Source: Rhodosorus marinus
Lineage: Eukaryota > Rhodophyta > Stylonematophyceae > Stylonematales > Stylonemataceae
DNA: 64,000 bases
Direction: 5' to 3'
NCBI GenBank assembly: GCA_029953675.1
Contig: JAMWBK010000002.1
Span: forward strand, 1,488,001-1,552,000
Below the pieces are notes generated by a model that was not told where the DNA came from, made no database searches, and was given only the letters and a program-made list of their open reading frames with translations. Below, piece after piece: positions 38,378 through 49,874 of this stretch. Within the stretch, counting starts at the first letter, position 1, and every line of letters begins with the position of its first letter. A program made the translations under genes and the position numbers.

Positions 38378-38485
38378 AAACGTGCTCAACGTGAAGAACA
38401 GGGCTAGTTGGGCGGTAGGAGACACGGGCATCATCCTGTGGCATCTTCTAGATTGCATACAATCTACCAGCGGCTTTTAGCCCGT

Positions 38486-38491
38486 TTTATT
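38486..38491 (-). terminator. Polyadenylation signal of the bZIP gene
   Basis: AATAAA on the minus strand about 110 nt after the stop codon. Confidence 0.4.
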
Positions 38492-38598
38492 TCGAGCGGC
38501 TTCTAGCTGGTTCGTCTTTGTATATACAGATATCTACACAGCAGTACATCATTCCTTTGACGTGTTGGGGTTGTTTCTAATAAAAATTGGTACACGAA

Positions 38599-39240
38599 TT
38601 AGCAGCTTTGCTTATTCAGTCGCTCCAGCATCCTTCGGCGCTCCCTGGACCTTCTCGCAGATTCACGGTTTCTCAGCTTGCGCTTGAACAAGACAAGTTC
38701 TCGCTCTTCTGGCGACATGGCCTTGACTTTCGAGGAGGTGGTTCCGCTGATATCTCCGAGCAGGTCGGCAGGGAATTTCTGTGCTTCCAGCGCCCTCTTC
38801 TCCCACAGTGGGAGACCCCTCTTCGTGATCGTCTTCTGGGAGACGTCAGAAAAGCTGTACTTCTTGTGCTCACTTTCGCGAATTCCCTCAGTTGTGTCCC
38901 TTGAGTGATCGCTCAAATCGCTCGACTGCGACAAATCCGAGTACACGTGATCCATACCATCCTCGGGATGGACCCAATGCTTCGGTACAGAGGGATCTGG
39001 TTTCGGATAGTCACTTCGGATCCAGCTTATTCCGAAGCTCGGCACCTCTTGGAGCAAGTCAGATCCAAACTGCGCTCCGAGCACCGCATCCATAGAAGGA
39101 GTTGCAGCGACGCTCTGAATCGGGCTTTCACTGAGTTCGATTACTAACTTCTGCAAATCGGCGACATCACCAAGATCAAATCCCAGCGGTGCACAGTCGT
39201 ACGAACTTCTGTTCATTGTTGAGTTACGACCAAATTCCAT
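38599..39240 (-). CDS. bZIP-type basic-region protein with rudimentary zipper
   Basis: Intronless, 213 residues, starting at the ATG at 39240. Residues 1-170 are acidic and Ser/Pro-rich, an activation-domain-like composition. The C-terminal end carries a textbook bZIP basic region, KRKLRNRESARRSRERRR, with invariant N191 and R199. Only MLERLNKQSC follows before the stop, so the dimerising leucine zipper is reduced to about one turn. No 5' splice site precedes the stop that could reconnect a zipper, and AATAAA lies about 110 nt downstream, so the end looks genuine. It is nuclear and DNA-binding by family. How it would dimerise is unclear. Confidence 0.85.
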   Translation of the reverse strand: MEFGRNSTMNRSSYDCAPLGFDLGDVADLQKLVIELSESPIQSVAATPSMDAVLGAQFGSDLLQEVPSFGISWIRSDYPKPDPSVPKHWVHPEDGMDHVYSDLSQSSDLSDHSRDTTEGIRESEHKKYSFSDVSQKTITKRGLPLWEKRALEAQKFPADLLGDISGTTSSKVKAMSPEERELVLFKRKLRNRESARRSRERRRMLERLNKQSC

Positions 39241-39401
39241 CTCTTCTTCCTTTCGTCACAACTCGATCATCCAACCTCAAAAAAACAAAAATACAATCCA
39301 CAGCGATCCTGCTGATTACTCCTCCTCTCTATGATACTCCGGAATTCACGTCCCTGCAACTCCTCACCCATCTACTACCATTCTGTTGCTTCCCTCGAAC
39401 G

Positions 39402-39409
39402 CTTATATA
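39402..39409 (-). promoter_or_regulatory. TATA box of the bZIP gene
   Basis: TATATAAG on the minus strand, about 162 nt upstream of the ATG. The same 8-mer serves the alanine aminotransferase gene at 61.2 kb. Confidence 0.6.
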
Positions 39410-39449
39410 TCCTTCGGTACATCCCAACCGGTTGGGATCACCTGTCTAA

Positions 39450-42400
39450 AAACGAACGCAGGTGCAGAATCCAGAATTAAAAATTACTTATGAAAATGAA
39501 TAATGCGAATCCCCGTAATTTGACAAACACAATTACATTTTAAACAAAAAAAATCCAAGCTCTACAACGGGAGTCAGGAATTCCCGGTTGTAGTGATACT
39601 ATTGTATCTTTCCGGATTAGATATTTTGGAAATTTTTTGAAGAACTTTTTGTCCGGATTGTTCAATTCCTCTGAAGAAAAAACAATAGCCTAAACCAAAA
39701 TGCTTTTGTTTATTTACTTTCAAATCGGCAATTTTGCGAATAAGGAATACTTTTTCTTAGAGTCGCGCAGCCCGCCATCGACTGATTAGAGAATGCTGAG
39801 GGCATCTTATTTTTAGAATCGGCTGGATTGCGAACAAATTCTTTCTCGAAAACATTGGAGGGGGTTCTCATTGTACAGATTTACATTGGAATGTTACGAG
39901 CTTATTTCGTAAATTCATGCAATAAGATGTTCCCCTATTGTTTCCCCAGGGTAGTAGTGGTCTCACGTGCATAATAGGGGGGGAAAGGGGCCGCGGAGAT
40001 GTGCATAAAAATAATTGGTTTTTGGACACAAAGATTTACAAGAGCGGTAGTGGAAGCGCATTTTAGAGCACAAAAATAGGACAGACACCCTTATATATAG
40101 CTAGCACCCTCGGACTCGGAGTAGCATGAACAAATATTTTGATAAATTTCCAATGCACGGCAGTTACAATCTGGCTGCTCGTTTCAATATTGATACGCCT
40201 TTAGATATTTATACAAAATGATTTCTCGACAGCGGTGATTGCATGAACCCATCCCTTGCGCAGCGATGCCCATATATATCTGAATTGTAATACTTTATTT
40301 CCCTTAACCCCCCCTTCAACACGTAAAAGCAAACCTACCAATGGAAATCTTCAATATCAACAGCTGTCCATTGTACGCATGTTGGTCCAATAAAAATTCA
40401 GAGTCGTTGCCACTGGTGGTGACTTGTGGAAGTGAAGTTGAAGAGAGTCGGGCTTAGATTTAGAGCGGAATGTGGAAAAGCCCTCAGGCCCGAAACGAGA
40501 ACCGAGATTCCTCTGCCGGCCGTGCAAGAGGGCAGAGCTCTCGGATAGAACCTTTTGCACAGACCCATAGAACGCTCCGCCATAGATTTCACAGCTCTGC
40601 CGTGATTTCTGTGTGGCAGAGCGTGATCCGGACTTTGAATTTAAGAAGAAAAAGGGGGGAACTACAACAATCACCTATTATTAAAATTTTATTGCTTCGC
40701 CCGATTCTGAGCAGGAATCGAAGGGTTTCCTAGAGAACTCGAAAACATTACTGTTTTTCATAGGGCACTGCGTAGAAAACCCTTGCCTTCGAGGGCGGTG
40801 CTGACTTTCAGAAACCATGTAAATGCACTCTGCCATGGCCGATTTTACGAACTGCCATGGCCGATTTTACGAACTGCCATGGCTCAGTACGCTCTCCCAG
40901 CAGGATTAGACCCTCGTCCAAAGCGCTCGGTCCCAAAATCGTTTGCGTTTCAAAAAACCAAGAATTTATTTTAACTCAATTCAATTTTTCTTGGGTTCTA
41001 TAGGGAGTGCGTGTTGAATTGTCTTGATTTCCAAATGGTTCTGCTCAGCCTGCGAAAGAGGACTTTATCTAACAATCGAGAGGGGTTGTCTTTCTTCGAA
41101 TATTTTTGGAAATGTCAGCCCTACGAACATCACCATGTCATCATTGAATTCGGCCACCCATTGGCCTCTTCGCCGAATAGAATTCCTCTAGTCTTATATT
41201 TACGAGACCAACGACCTTCCCATGCACACCATTCGCTGGAGAACGGAGTTCCGCAACTATTATTGGTTCTCTTACCCGAACGATGAATTTATTTTCATTT
41301 TAATAGGGTTCGTCGCTTCTGGCACACCCCGCATGGAGCTCGAGGGAAGCCGGTTCATCGGAAAAAAGGGGTTCACTAGTCCCAGTAACATACGTTGGAG
41401 CTGCAGATCGTGGATTACAATTCGAAAGAAAACGATCTGGTTGAGCACATTCCTTCGTTTCGCAACTTTAAGACGTGAGTGCACGGGACTATTTACTGCC
41501 GCAGTCTGAGACAGTTGTCCATCAAAGAATAGGGGTTTTGGAGCAGTTTGGTGACAATCTATTTTTGGTTTGCAACAGAGGCGGGTTGAAATGTCCGTAC
41601 TAAGTTTGTGTTTATAACGGTGCAGAAGCTAGGCGAGGGAGAGTAGTTGATGTTGGAGGTAGTGTCGAGGCCATGCATTGATCAACCCTACGATCGTCAG
41701 CAAGACAGAGGCTCGGCTCCGTTTATAGTTTGGGGTCGTATCCACTCCATCACCGCGCCTGATCTTGTACTACAGGTACAATCTACACGCTTCATGCGAA
41801 TTGGGTGCATAAGGGGAGGCGGTTCCGACGGCGACTCTTCACCTTTGATGCTTATTGCGCGGTTTTAAACTTAGCGATCTTCCCGCCGCTCGACCACCGA
41901 CTCTCATATCGTCTGCGAAGAAGAGATGTACACTCTTTGTGCTAAATTAGTTTCATGAGAGGCGATGTTTCCGAAGCCCTCTCCTTGTGTCCGATCCTTG
42001 TGATGAGTCTGCGTTCCAAACTACAAGAGCTGGAGTTTGGTAACCGTGTTTATTGGTGGTCCGTTTTCTGGTAGACTAAATACCGTGACTGACCCAATGC
42101 CTCCGTGGTTTCTCTTCAACAGCTCCTGGGTCTGAGTCCTGTTTCTACGGTTTGTAGAAAAGCTCAGCTGCCAATCACACGTCGTGACCAGTCTTCCTGA
42201 CATCCTAGAGGCCCATTACGTTCATCCGGTCAATTGGAGGAAGTTGCAAGAGGATACTTAAATACTTGGAGTTTCCTTTTTGGCTTTCAAGACTACCAAG
42301 CGCAGCAGAATTTGATATCCGCGCCGCGCGCTCGCATATTTTGCGGGTACCGCGCATTAGCGCTCCCCCCTCGATCATCTACGACTGAACCAACTATCCA

Positions 42401-43425
42401 AGGGTGCCCTCGAACAATCGTCGACTGAATCAGATACCCAAGGGTACCCTGAACTATTCTGAGCAAACCTGAAAGGGGGTGCTTAGCCTCATCCTCCAGC
42501 TGCTCGCATTAGAATCGGAAGATTCCTCAGCTCCCGTTAATATGGCTCCTTGGCTTCTTTTATCCCTGGTTTCAACGATCTCGTTCTTTGCGTTTGGAAG
42601 CCTAATCCTTAGAGCTGTTTCGTGCAAAGAAGGGACCCTTTTAAATACAGCTCACAGACATCTCGCAGGCGTTCTATCCGTGAGCTGTATTTCTAAAGGT
42701 TTCTAGCATGAAAGGAGGGCGTGGCCCAGCTCCCTTCCCAGGCAACCCTCATGTTTATCCCTCCGACTTGATGGGTCTTAAGTCGACATGGCGTTCTCTC
42801 GGTTTTCCTAATACGGATCTGGCCTAAAAGTACAAACCGCGCTGCGGCTTGTTTCCCATAGTAGGAGCCCTTCGTGGCTCTTAAAGTACAGAGTCTCCGC
42901 CGAATAGACCACAGTCCCCTTTTTGGAGCTCGACGCTGGTTTCTTGGATCCGGCCCTTAGTCTTAATTGAGCGCACCTTCGGTCATCCCCGTCTATTTTC
43001 TACTTCAAGAATCTACTGTGCCTGTCGATCTTCATCCTGCGCCTACTCTCGACATCATCTTTACCCAACCTATCATGCGGATCAATCTTGGAGTTGTAGC
43101 CAGGCATCCAGGTGTGAAGCTCGAAAGTATATAATTATTTTTTGCAGAGCTGCATACGCCCCCTTGGCTGCGAGCTAGAACCGTCACACGAGCAAAACGA
43201 CTAACACTGTACGTATGACGTATGAACAACATTGGGCAAACTTCAAAATAGAGTAGCCTGATACTGCCAACGCGCGATTGTGTCTCCCTCATTGCATCTT
43301 ATCAGCTCCTCCAAATCGTTCAACTTGTTCTGAGAGGGTTAAATATTTCCTTGAAAATGGCAGGCAAAAAAAGCAGTTCAGCCGTAAAGCAAAGAGCAGG
43401 CTAACCGGTAAGTTTCCACGCGGTC
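39450..43425. other. Long intergenic stretch with no supported gene
   Basis: Nearly 4 kb. A 24-nt unit (CTGCCATGGCCGATTTTACG...) is tandemly duplicated at about 40833-40882. Short open frames at 40357-40674 and 41011-41509 show no domain. Nothing else stands out. Confidence 0.4.
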
Positions 43426-43429
43426 CACC

Positions 43430-44621
43430 TTACGAGTATATAATGGAGAGCGCACGTCTCAGTTCTCGGTTTTCGGCGGTGAGGCGCTGAATCTGCTCCT
43501 GCCGTCGCTCCTTTGAGATTCGCGCACTCCTCCTATTCCGAAGAATCTGGCGTTCTCGTCGTTGTTCCGGAGTCAATTTCTTCACCTCTTGCAGATGTCT
43601 CTGGCGAAGCTGTTTTAGTTCGGACCGTGACGCATTTCCAGGGGGGGAAAAAATTGGTGGTTGGCCAGCCAAGAGTTTGTTGCTCGCTATGTCCTCGGAG
43701 GTTGCCGTATTCGCCCTGGGAACGACGCATGTTCACAGTCTTAGCAGGGATGAAAACGTGAAAACCTTTCAATGCCACTATGCACTACTCAACTCACCTT
43801 GAGAAGTCATTGCAAAACACGCCAACACTGCTCAAATGCCAGCAGTCTGTACCTTTCGACTCCGTGCAGGACTTGTCGCAGGACTTCAAATGCTCCAATA
43901 TCCCCTGCAAATCCGAGGAGAGCGGCTCCTCGCATTTGTCATGTGGACAACTAATTTCTCCTTTGAATCCTTGGGTTCTATCCTCTGTCTTGTGCATCTC
44001 ACTACTGGGTGCTGTATGGTTGTCTTTTAAACCTACACAGCCCCACAATCATCTTCAGTCCGTGTCAGTCTGTATGCACAATCTGCTTGCAATTGAACCC
44101 ACAACCATCTACTGGCATCTTAAACACATCTGAAAGCACTGCGTCGAAGTCATTCAAATGCGTACATTGTCCGTCTTCAACACTGTCGCAGAATTCCTTT
44201 CCGATTAGAAAAAAAGCGACGAAGAAAGGAAGTTAGGAAAGCAAGTTGTTCTGTACTATAGGTAGTTGCTAGCGCCCAGTATGAGGGACCGCTCAGTAAA
44301 TTTGAACAGACAAGGTTATGCCTATATCCAATTATTCCTTACCAAGCATTCTTCTAAATGGCGCGGAACGATCTGCGGATTGTTTAGCGCTTTTGAGCAA
44401 GACTGATGCGGACACTTCTTCTTGTCCCCCCAGATTTTGGAAACGCTCTCTTCGTATTTTGCGAGATGGTCACAATTTGCTCCTTCCACAACTTCCGCCT
44501 CGCCGCTTCCTCCCTCGTGACATGTCGATGGACAGTTTTCCAGATGCGTGATTAAGTCATGAAGCGGATACATTTCCGAACTTTCCCCATGGGGACATTT
44601 CAACAGCGACGAATCCGACAT
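43430..44621 (-). CDS. Three-module Cys/His zinc-finger protein fused to bZIP, four exons
   Basis: Proposed exons 44621-44343, 44196-44106, 44032-43798 and 43715-43430 give 296 residues. Introns are 146, 73 and 82 nt. Three related modules occur: 9-53 (CPH...HLENCPSTC...CDHL), 70-107 (CPHQSC...HLEECLEFC...CTHL) and 152-190 (CPHDKC...HLKSCDKSC...CWHL). Each has C-P-H, then H-L-x2-C-x3-C, then C-x-H-L, resembling TRAF-type zinc fingers. In module two the C-x3-C straddles the first intron, which confirms that junction. The last exon holds a bZIP: basic region with N262 and K270 (NRRSARISKERR) and heptad L280, L287, I294. That exon has no ATG of its own, so it must be spliced to upstream sequence. 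The second intron's exact ends are uncertain. Probably a nuclear transcription factor. Confidence 0.7.
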
Positions 44622-44890
44622 CTTTCCACAAAAATAAATTCAACCACTCTCCTTCTCAACTTCAAAGAATGAAACAGGCACCTCAAACCGAAACCAGGAA
44701 GCTAGGCTCTTCAAACTTTTTTTCCCCCACTCACTTGCTTTTCATAGCCCCGCAGGAAAAAAAAAATTCAAAGCGTGCAAATTATGTTAGCAATCTTCTT
44801 TCCCATTCTATGCAAACACTCTCTACGACAGGAACCTACCAACCCACTACACACCCAACCCATCTCTCCCCCGGCCCACCCCTATCCTCG

Positions 44891-44900
44891 CCCTATATAA
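44891..44900 (-). promoter_or_regulatory. TATA-like box of the zinc-finger/bZIP gene
   Basis: TTATATAGGG on the minus strand, about 270 nt upstream of the ATG. Confidence 0.35.
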
Positions 44901-44904
44901 CCCG

Positions 44905-45820
44905 ACGGTCCATAATCGTTTATGAATCAAATTCCTTACAAACCCAAAAAAAAACATCTAAAACCGGCACCTCATCGACAGGGCCTTAGCAACAGATGAA
45001 GCGCCCGCAGACTGTGCCTAAAAAACCTGCACAAGGACCATATCAATCAATATATCAATGTAATTTCGTATTTTGATTGATGATCTGTTTTTTGTTTTGT
45101 TTTTTTAGTGAAAAGGGTTCTCGACAGCGGGAATTTTGTTGGGAACAGGGCGGCGGTGTTCTTTTTTTGGCTCTTTGCGATCAATTTAGAGCATAGTAAA
45201 GTTAGTTTGGAATGGAGAGTTGTTTTGGACTCTGAAAAACTGTTTTTTAGTATTGGGTCGGTCTTAGATTGGCTTAATGTAGGTAAGCTATGTTGATCGT
45301 GTGGCTGACTTTGGCGGTTGGAGAAAGTGATCTGTCGGAAAAGGGACTTTCGCGAACATCGGCCTTTTTACCGAACGGTTGTTTGGCTACGAATAAATGA
45401 GTCAGCTGGGTTCTGCAGTAGGACCCTTGGAGTGCAGACTCTTGGTTCGGCTAACGCTGTTGATGATTCTTTCAGCGGACTGTAGAAACTATGAGGCAGA
45501 AGGGAACAATACGTGGCTGCCTAAAAAATCCACATAGTATTGTTCCGTAAAACCTGAAGCCACCCGTCCCTTGGAGTTGAGCACTCTGGATCCGTCTAAG
45601 AAGACGTCGCTGAGATGAACGCCCGAGGGAGAACCCCTTTGAACGACAAGTAGAGTCGCAGCAGCCTAGAACACAGCCAGAGTTTCCGGTCTTGATTTCG
45701 TGCTATACCGCAAAACTCCCCGGGGAGATGCTATGGGTGGGGGGGGGATCTTGGTCCAAGTTTTATGAAATTCCTCGTCTTGCGGCAAGTATGAGGAGCG
45801 AACTGGGCCAACCCGTGCTG
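44905..45820. other. Intergenic stretch, nothing recognised
   Basis: No conserved frame. T-rich around 45080-45260. Confidence 0.4.
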
Positions 45821-45823
45821 GAG

Positions 45824-46450
45824 CTAGTTGTGGGATGTTCCCCTCCCCGGGGGCTGGCTGTACTTGTCCTTGAATCGCTTGCTTGTCGATGAGATAGTTG
45901 TTCTGCATGAATGCTTGTACTCTAGTGCACCTTGTTCATTGTCCATATTCTGGTTCGTTCGTTGAATGCAATCCATCAGCTGGGCTCTCACTGAGCTATT
46001 GATGACGCCACCAACAGCAACCGCGTTCCGCAGAACTCGGAGACACCCTTCAAAGTTTGCCTCTCTCGCGTAGAGGAGAGCCAAAGATTCTAGCTGGGTT
46101 GTCTCGGGTAGAATTCGTCTTCGGAGGGATTCCTCAAACACAAGCTCGGCGTCGTAAAGCATCCCGCGTTCTAGAAAAAGAGTCATGAGAACACCGGCAG
46201 TCCTTGAATTCCAGTCAATTCGCCATGCAGCAGTTGCGCTCAGATACGACTCGACGTGGCAAAAATTCGTTTCTGGTTTCACTCCGGATAAGATCTTGTT
46301 CGACAAATTGGCATTGGGAATGAACCCGTGCACGCGAATGTCCTGTAAGGCTTTTATGACATTTGGCATCTGTCCTCTCGCAACTAGAGCCGGAAGAACT
46401 TGATACATAAACCTGCGGCTTGAAAACATTCCAGGAGGCTTTTGGACCAT
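45824..46450 (-). CDS. PPR-like helical-repeat protein, 5' end uncertain
   Basis: 208 residues from the ATG at 46450. Repeated helix-turn-helix text typical of pentatricopeptide proteins is visible: MYQVLPALVARGQMPNVIKA ending in HGFIPN, and LMTLFLERGMLYDAELVFEE with SLRRRILPETTQLESLALLY. Such proteins usually bind organelle RNA. Length is short for the family. Upstream, another frame (46530-46430) reads GLLKVAEQDLVIACNGPKAS, also protein-like, behind a good 3' splice site (tttgcctgttttcag, ending at 46498). No splice or single start reconciles that frame with the repeat frame, so either the start is here or the gene carries a frameshift near 46430. RNA binding is inferred from the family. 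Confidence 0.55.
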   Translation of the reverse strand: MVQKPPGMFSSRRFMYQVLPALVARGQMPNVIKALQDIRVHGFIPNANLSNKILSGVKPETNFCHVESYLSATAAWRIDWNSRTAGVLMTLFLERGMLYDAELVFEESLRRRILPETTQLESLALLYAREANFEGCLRVLRNAVAVGGVINSSVRAQLMDCIQRTNQNMDNEQGALEYKHSCRTTISSTSKRFKDKYSQPPGRGTSHN

Positions 46451-46954
46451 TGCAAGCAATCACGAGGTCTTGCTCTGCTACTTTCAAAAGACCCCTGAAA
46501 ACAGGCAAACAAATATCTAGAAGGTGCACCTCGGTCCCCACGAAAACAGTTTTGTCTTACCCTGATCTTCGAACACTGAGCTCTACGCAACTTGCTACTA
46601 GTCCAACTTTCACCCAAACCTACCCCGCACCTAGCCCTCATCTGGTGTGGAATGAGGAAAAATCGTTGGGTGTTCGATGTAAAAGGGGTGAAGGTTGTCC
46701 GTAACGCCACCGACGTGGCAGGCTGACCCCAGAACCTCAGCACATGTGGGAACTGGTCCAACACATATGGGCAAAGTCAACATGGAAGCACATGATTACT
46801 GATACGTACGAAGTTGTAATATCGGAGATTCGATCCGATTTTCATTTCAAGCCTTAATTAAGAAAAAAAAATAACCTAAATGCAATTAAGAGCTTAATTG
46901 TTAAGGGGTGGTGCATGTCGAGCTCAGTCTTGTATTCTCTCCGAGATGCGGCTC

Positions 46955-48225
46955 CTAGAGGGCTGCGGCATTCAGTGCCTCTATGGCTTCTTCTGGGGAA
47001 AGTCTGTAGCAGCGTTTACAAAACTCGCAGGTGGCCTCGACATGGCCCTGCTCTGCGATGAGGTCCTCTATGTCCTTTCTCCCGAGGAGTACAACCGTTC
47101 GACGGACGCGCTCTCTGCCACAACTGCAGTAGTACTTCGGGTAGCTCTCTGCGACCTGAAGTGTTTTCAGTCCGTTCAAAGCTTCTTCTGTGAGTAAGCG
47201 CTCTCCCCAAAGAATTCTGAGAGGCCTCAGCTAATCCGAGTTTTCAAAACGCGTCGTGCCTTGGAACTAAACCCAACTCTTGCGTGCAGAAAATTTTGAG
47301 AAGAACAAACCTCAAGCGGATCCAGATCCTTCATAAGCTTTCCAATGATGTCCGTGGCGCTCATCCCGCTTCGGATCAATTCCGTTGGTGTCATTTTGAG
47401 GCTCTGCACGTTCTCCTCCACAATCCTCGTTGAATCCTCCGTCGCTCCAGGAAGCATGGACACCAGGAAGCCACCCGCTGCCATCACTTCACCTTTCTTA
47501 TCAACGAGAACACCTAATCGTAAATCTCAAAAAAATCAATTAGCTGCGTTTCCAGCGCTTTGCACTGCGCGTCCTAGCTCTAGCGCACCTGCTCCGAGCG
47601 CTGAAGGCGTCTGCTCTGAATCAGCGAGGTATGACGCAACGTCTTCGGCCACCTCCCCTGATACTATCGTAGTGAGTCCAGTGTAAGGATTTTTCCACAT
47701 GGGATGGTTTCTAACAACAGCTAGGATGCCTCTCCCGACAGCCTTGCCAACGTCCAGGTGCCCCTCGCTGTTCGGTGGCAGTACCACAGATGGATCACCC
47801 ACGTACCCTCGAACTTCTCCCCTTCCATTTGAAATTGCAACTGTTGTCTTCAGAGGGCCATCACCTCTGAGCTCCAACTGCACAGTTTCGCCTTCCTTCT
47901 TGCCAGCTGACAGTAGCAACCCGCATATCATTGCCCTTCCCAGCGCGGCGGAGGCAACCGGACTAGTCTTCTGAACACTTGCCGCAGCATTCACAAGACC
48001 AGTCGCAGTAACCACTCTACAGCTTACCTCCCCGTTCGCCGCAATCGTCCGCACAGTCAAGTCACCAGGAATATGCCGGTTCAACATTGGCCACGCGGCC
48101 GGCAACCCGTCATCCGATCCGTTACCATCTTCATCTTCCGCTCGTATGGAGCACCTCGCCAAGCGCTTTAATCTTCTATCCAAACTCAAACCATATAGTC
48201 CGACAAACCCTACCATGTTGCCCAA
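46955..48225 (-). CDS. HSP33: Hsp33-type redox-regulated chaperone, probably plastid, three exons
   Basis: Redox switch chaperone that unfolds and binds client proteins when its zinc-bound cysteines are oxidised. Exons 48225-47589, 47513-47311 and 47230-46955 (introns 75 and 80 nt) give 371 residues. Residues 1-45 have no counterpart in bacterial Hsp33 and are basic then acidic, consistent with an organelle-targeting extension. The core starts DLTVRTIAANGEVSCRVV; the hinge reads SEQTPSALGAGVLVDKKGEV across the first junction, restoring the family sequence; AAGGFLVSMLPGA follows. The C-terminal zinc switch is intact with C315, C317 (CSC) and C348, C351 (CEFC), and an extra C354. Hsp33 is typical of bacteria and of some algal plastids. 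Targeting is inference. Confidence 0.93.
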
Positions 48226-48359
48226 GAAACACTCGGTCCCTAAGGCATCAAAATCCCAACCCTCGCTCCGGAAGACTGTTCACCGCCAAGGATAAACTCT
48301 ATCCGTCACCAAGGAACTCCAAGCCCGTTTCAGATCCTAAACTGTAACCTCAATCATAG

Positions 48360-49640
48360 AATTTGAAATCAGAACGGCCATTTCATAGAGACCGCCTATC
48401 TTGACCATTGGGTTCAGCAGGACAACAACCGATGTATGGCAATCTCAATCCCGTTAAACCGTACCACCGTCTCCACGCGGTCGTCTAACAACCCTAGAAA
48501 ATGGCATGACAAAACACTCTGACCTCCCCGAACTAGAATAATACAAATACATAGTTATATTTTGAATAAACTGAGTAATACTACAAATTACTATGAGACA
48601 AGTGGTATGAAAACTTGTACTAATTCGTTGTTTGGCGTATGGATTATTTTTTATTGAATTATAAATTATTTAATCAAATAATAACCTTGCGCGTGTCTTG
48701 TATTTTCGAATTGTAATATTGCACGTGTCCGATAACACGAAGGGAGGTGAAGGTATCCATTGGGTTGGGTGACCCTCCCCATCATGAAGGGTAAACTTTT
48801 GAGACTGTTTGATCAAGAAACGGTGTGAGACACAGCTGTGCACTGGTTCAATCGAACCTTCGACGTCTCATGCTCCGAGTGCGAGGATTAAGCGCGAAGC
48901 TAAAAACGAATTAGCTATCGGCTGTTGGTTTGGAGGACTGCCTTGTACTGTGGAGGAATCTTGGAGCTTGAAAAGCGTTTTCACATGGCTAAGCTAACCC
49001 ATTCCCGCACTCCGGTCAGTCTTCTTGCTCAACCAACATGATAACATCTTACCCACCCAAGTTGGACCTATCAACGCGAAATACAGTCTTCTAACCTTCA
49101 AAAAAAAGCACATCGTATCGCTGGAAACCTCCTGTCTAGACAGACTCCTGCCCCATCTTAAGGGTAACCTTAGGGCTTAAGCATGTTTCCTAACCTCCCC
49201 ACCACAACCGCGGTTAGGTATACCCTACTAGAATCCTAAGACTAAGAACACTGATCATAGGGCCTTTTGCTGTCCTTGTCAGATCCATCGCGCCTCCAAT
49301 ACGCCAAGTAGACCTGAAAACGTCCTCGCGCTCCCCCACCTCAACCCCCAAGTTTCGTTCTCAACGTGTAGCTAGCAGTGCCTCCCAAAGTCGGACACGT
49401 GTCTTCACAGTGTCCGTTAATAGAAATTCCCCTAAAACCGGATTCTCTCAATGTGGGACTGTCAAATGTACCACGCTAGCGTATGACACTGTCTGGAATT
49501 GAGTGTAAGAAGACTGGTTGGGGAGTGCGAGGGGGGGAGGGCGCAAGAGGGAAGAGATAATTGTACAATGGAATTGTCCTTTCCTTTCTGTAGTTAAGCT
49601 TCGGGGTTTTGGAGAGTCCTCATTTTGTCGTAAACAGAGG
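48360..49640. other. Intergenic stretch, nothing recognised
   Basis: A/T-rich at 48540-48720. No supported gene. Confidence 0.4.
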
Positions 49641-49649
49641 ACGTGACAG

Positions 49650-49661
49650 TTTTATATATAT
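49650..49661 (+). promoter_or_regulatory. TATA-like box of the DUF2254 gene
   Basis: TTTTATATATAT, about 215 nt upstream of the main ATG and about 15 nt before an upstream ATG. Confidence 0.4.
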
Positions 49662-49673
49662 GCTTTTGCGTTT

Positions 49674-49811
49674 ATGGTTGAGCCATCCTCTGGACAGAGG
49701 TGCGGGATTCAGAAGGAGGGGAGAACCTGTGAGGACCTGAGGAAGGCGTATCTGGATATTAGAGAAGATTCTATTCTTTCAGATGTCCTGTTGCACGTGT
49801 TCAATGTGTAG
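49674..49811 (+). other. Upstream ORF or alternative first exon of the DUF2254 gene
   Basis: ATG-initiated 45-codon frame (MVEPSSGQRCGIQ...) ending at 49811, 63 nt before the main start. A good acceptor (ccatcttctag) ends at 49869 just before GGAGAAATGGGG. Splicing from AAT at 49805 (gtgtag donor) or another nearby GT would fuse this peptide in frame to the main protein. Either a regulatory uORF or an N-terminal exon. Confidence 0.4.
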
Positions 49812-49874
49812 AAGCCGGTAGGTGTGCATTGTCCTTTTTCGGGTTGAGAACACTGTGCCATCTTCTAGGGAGAA

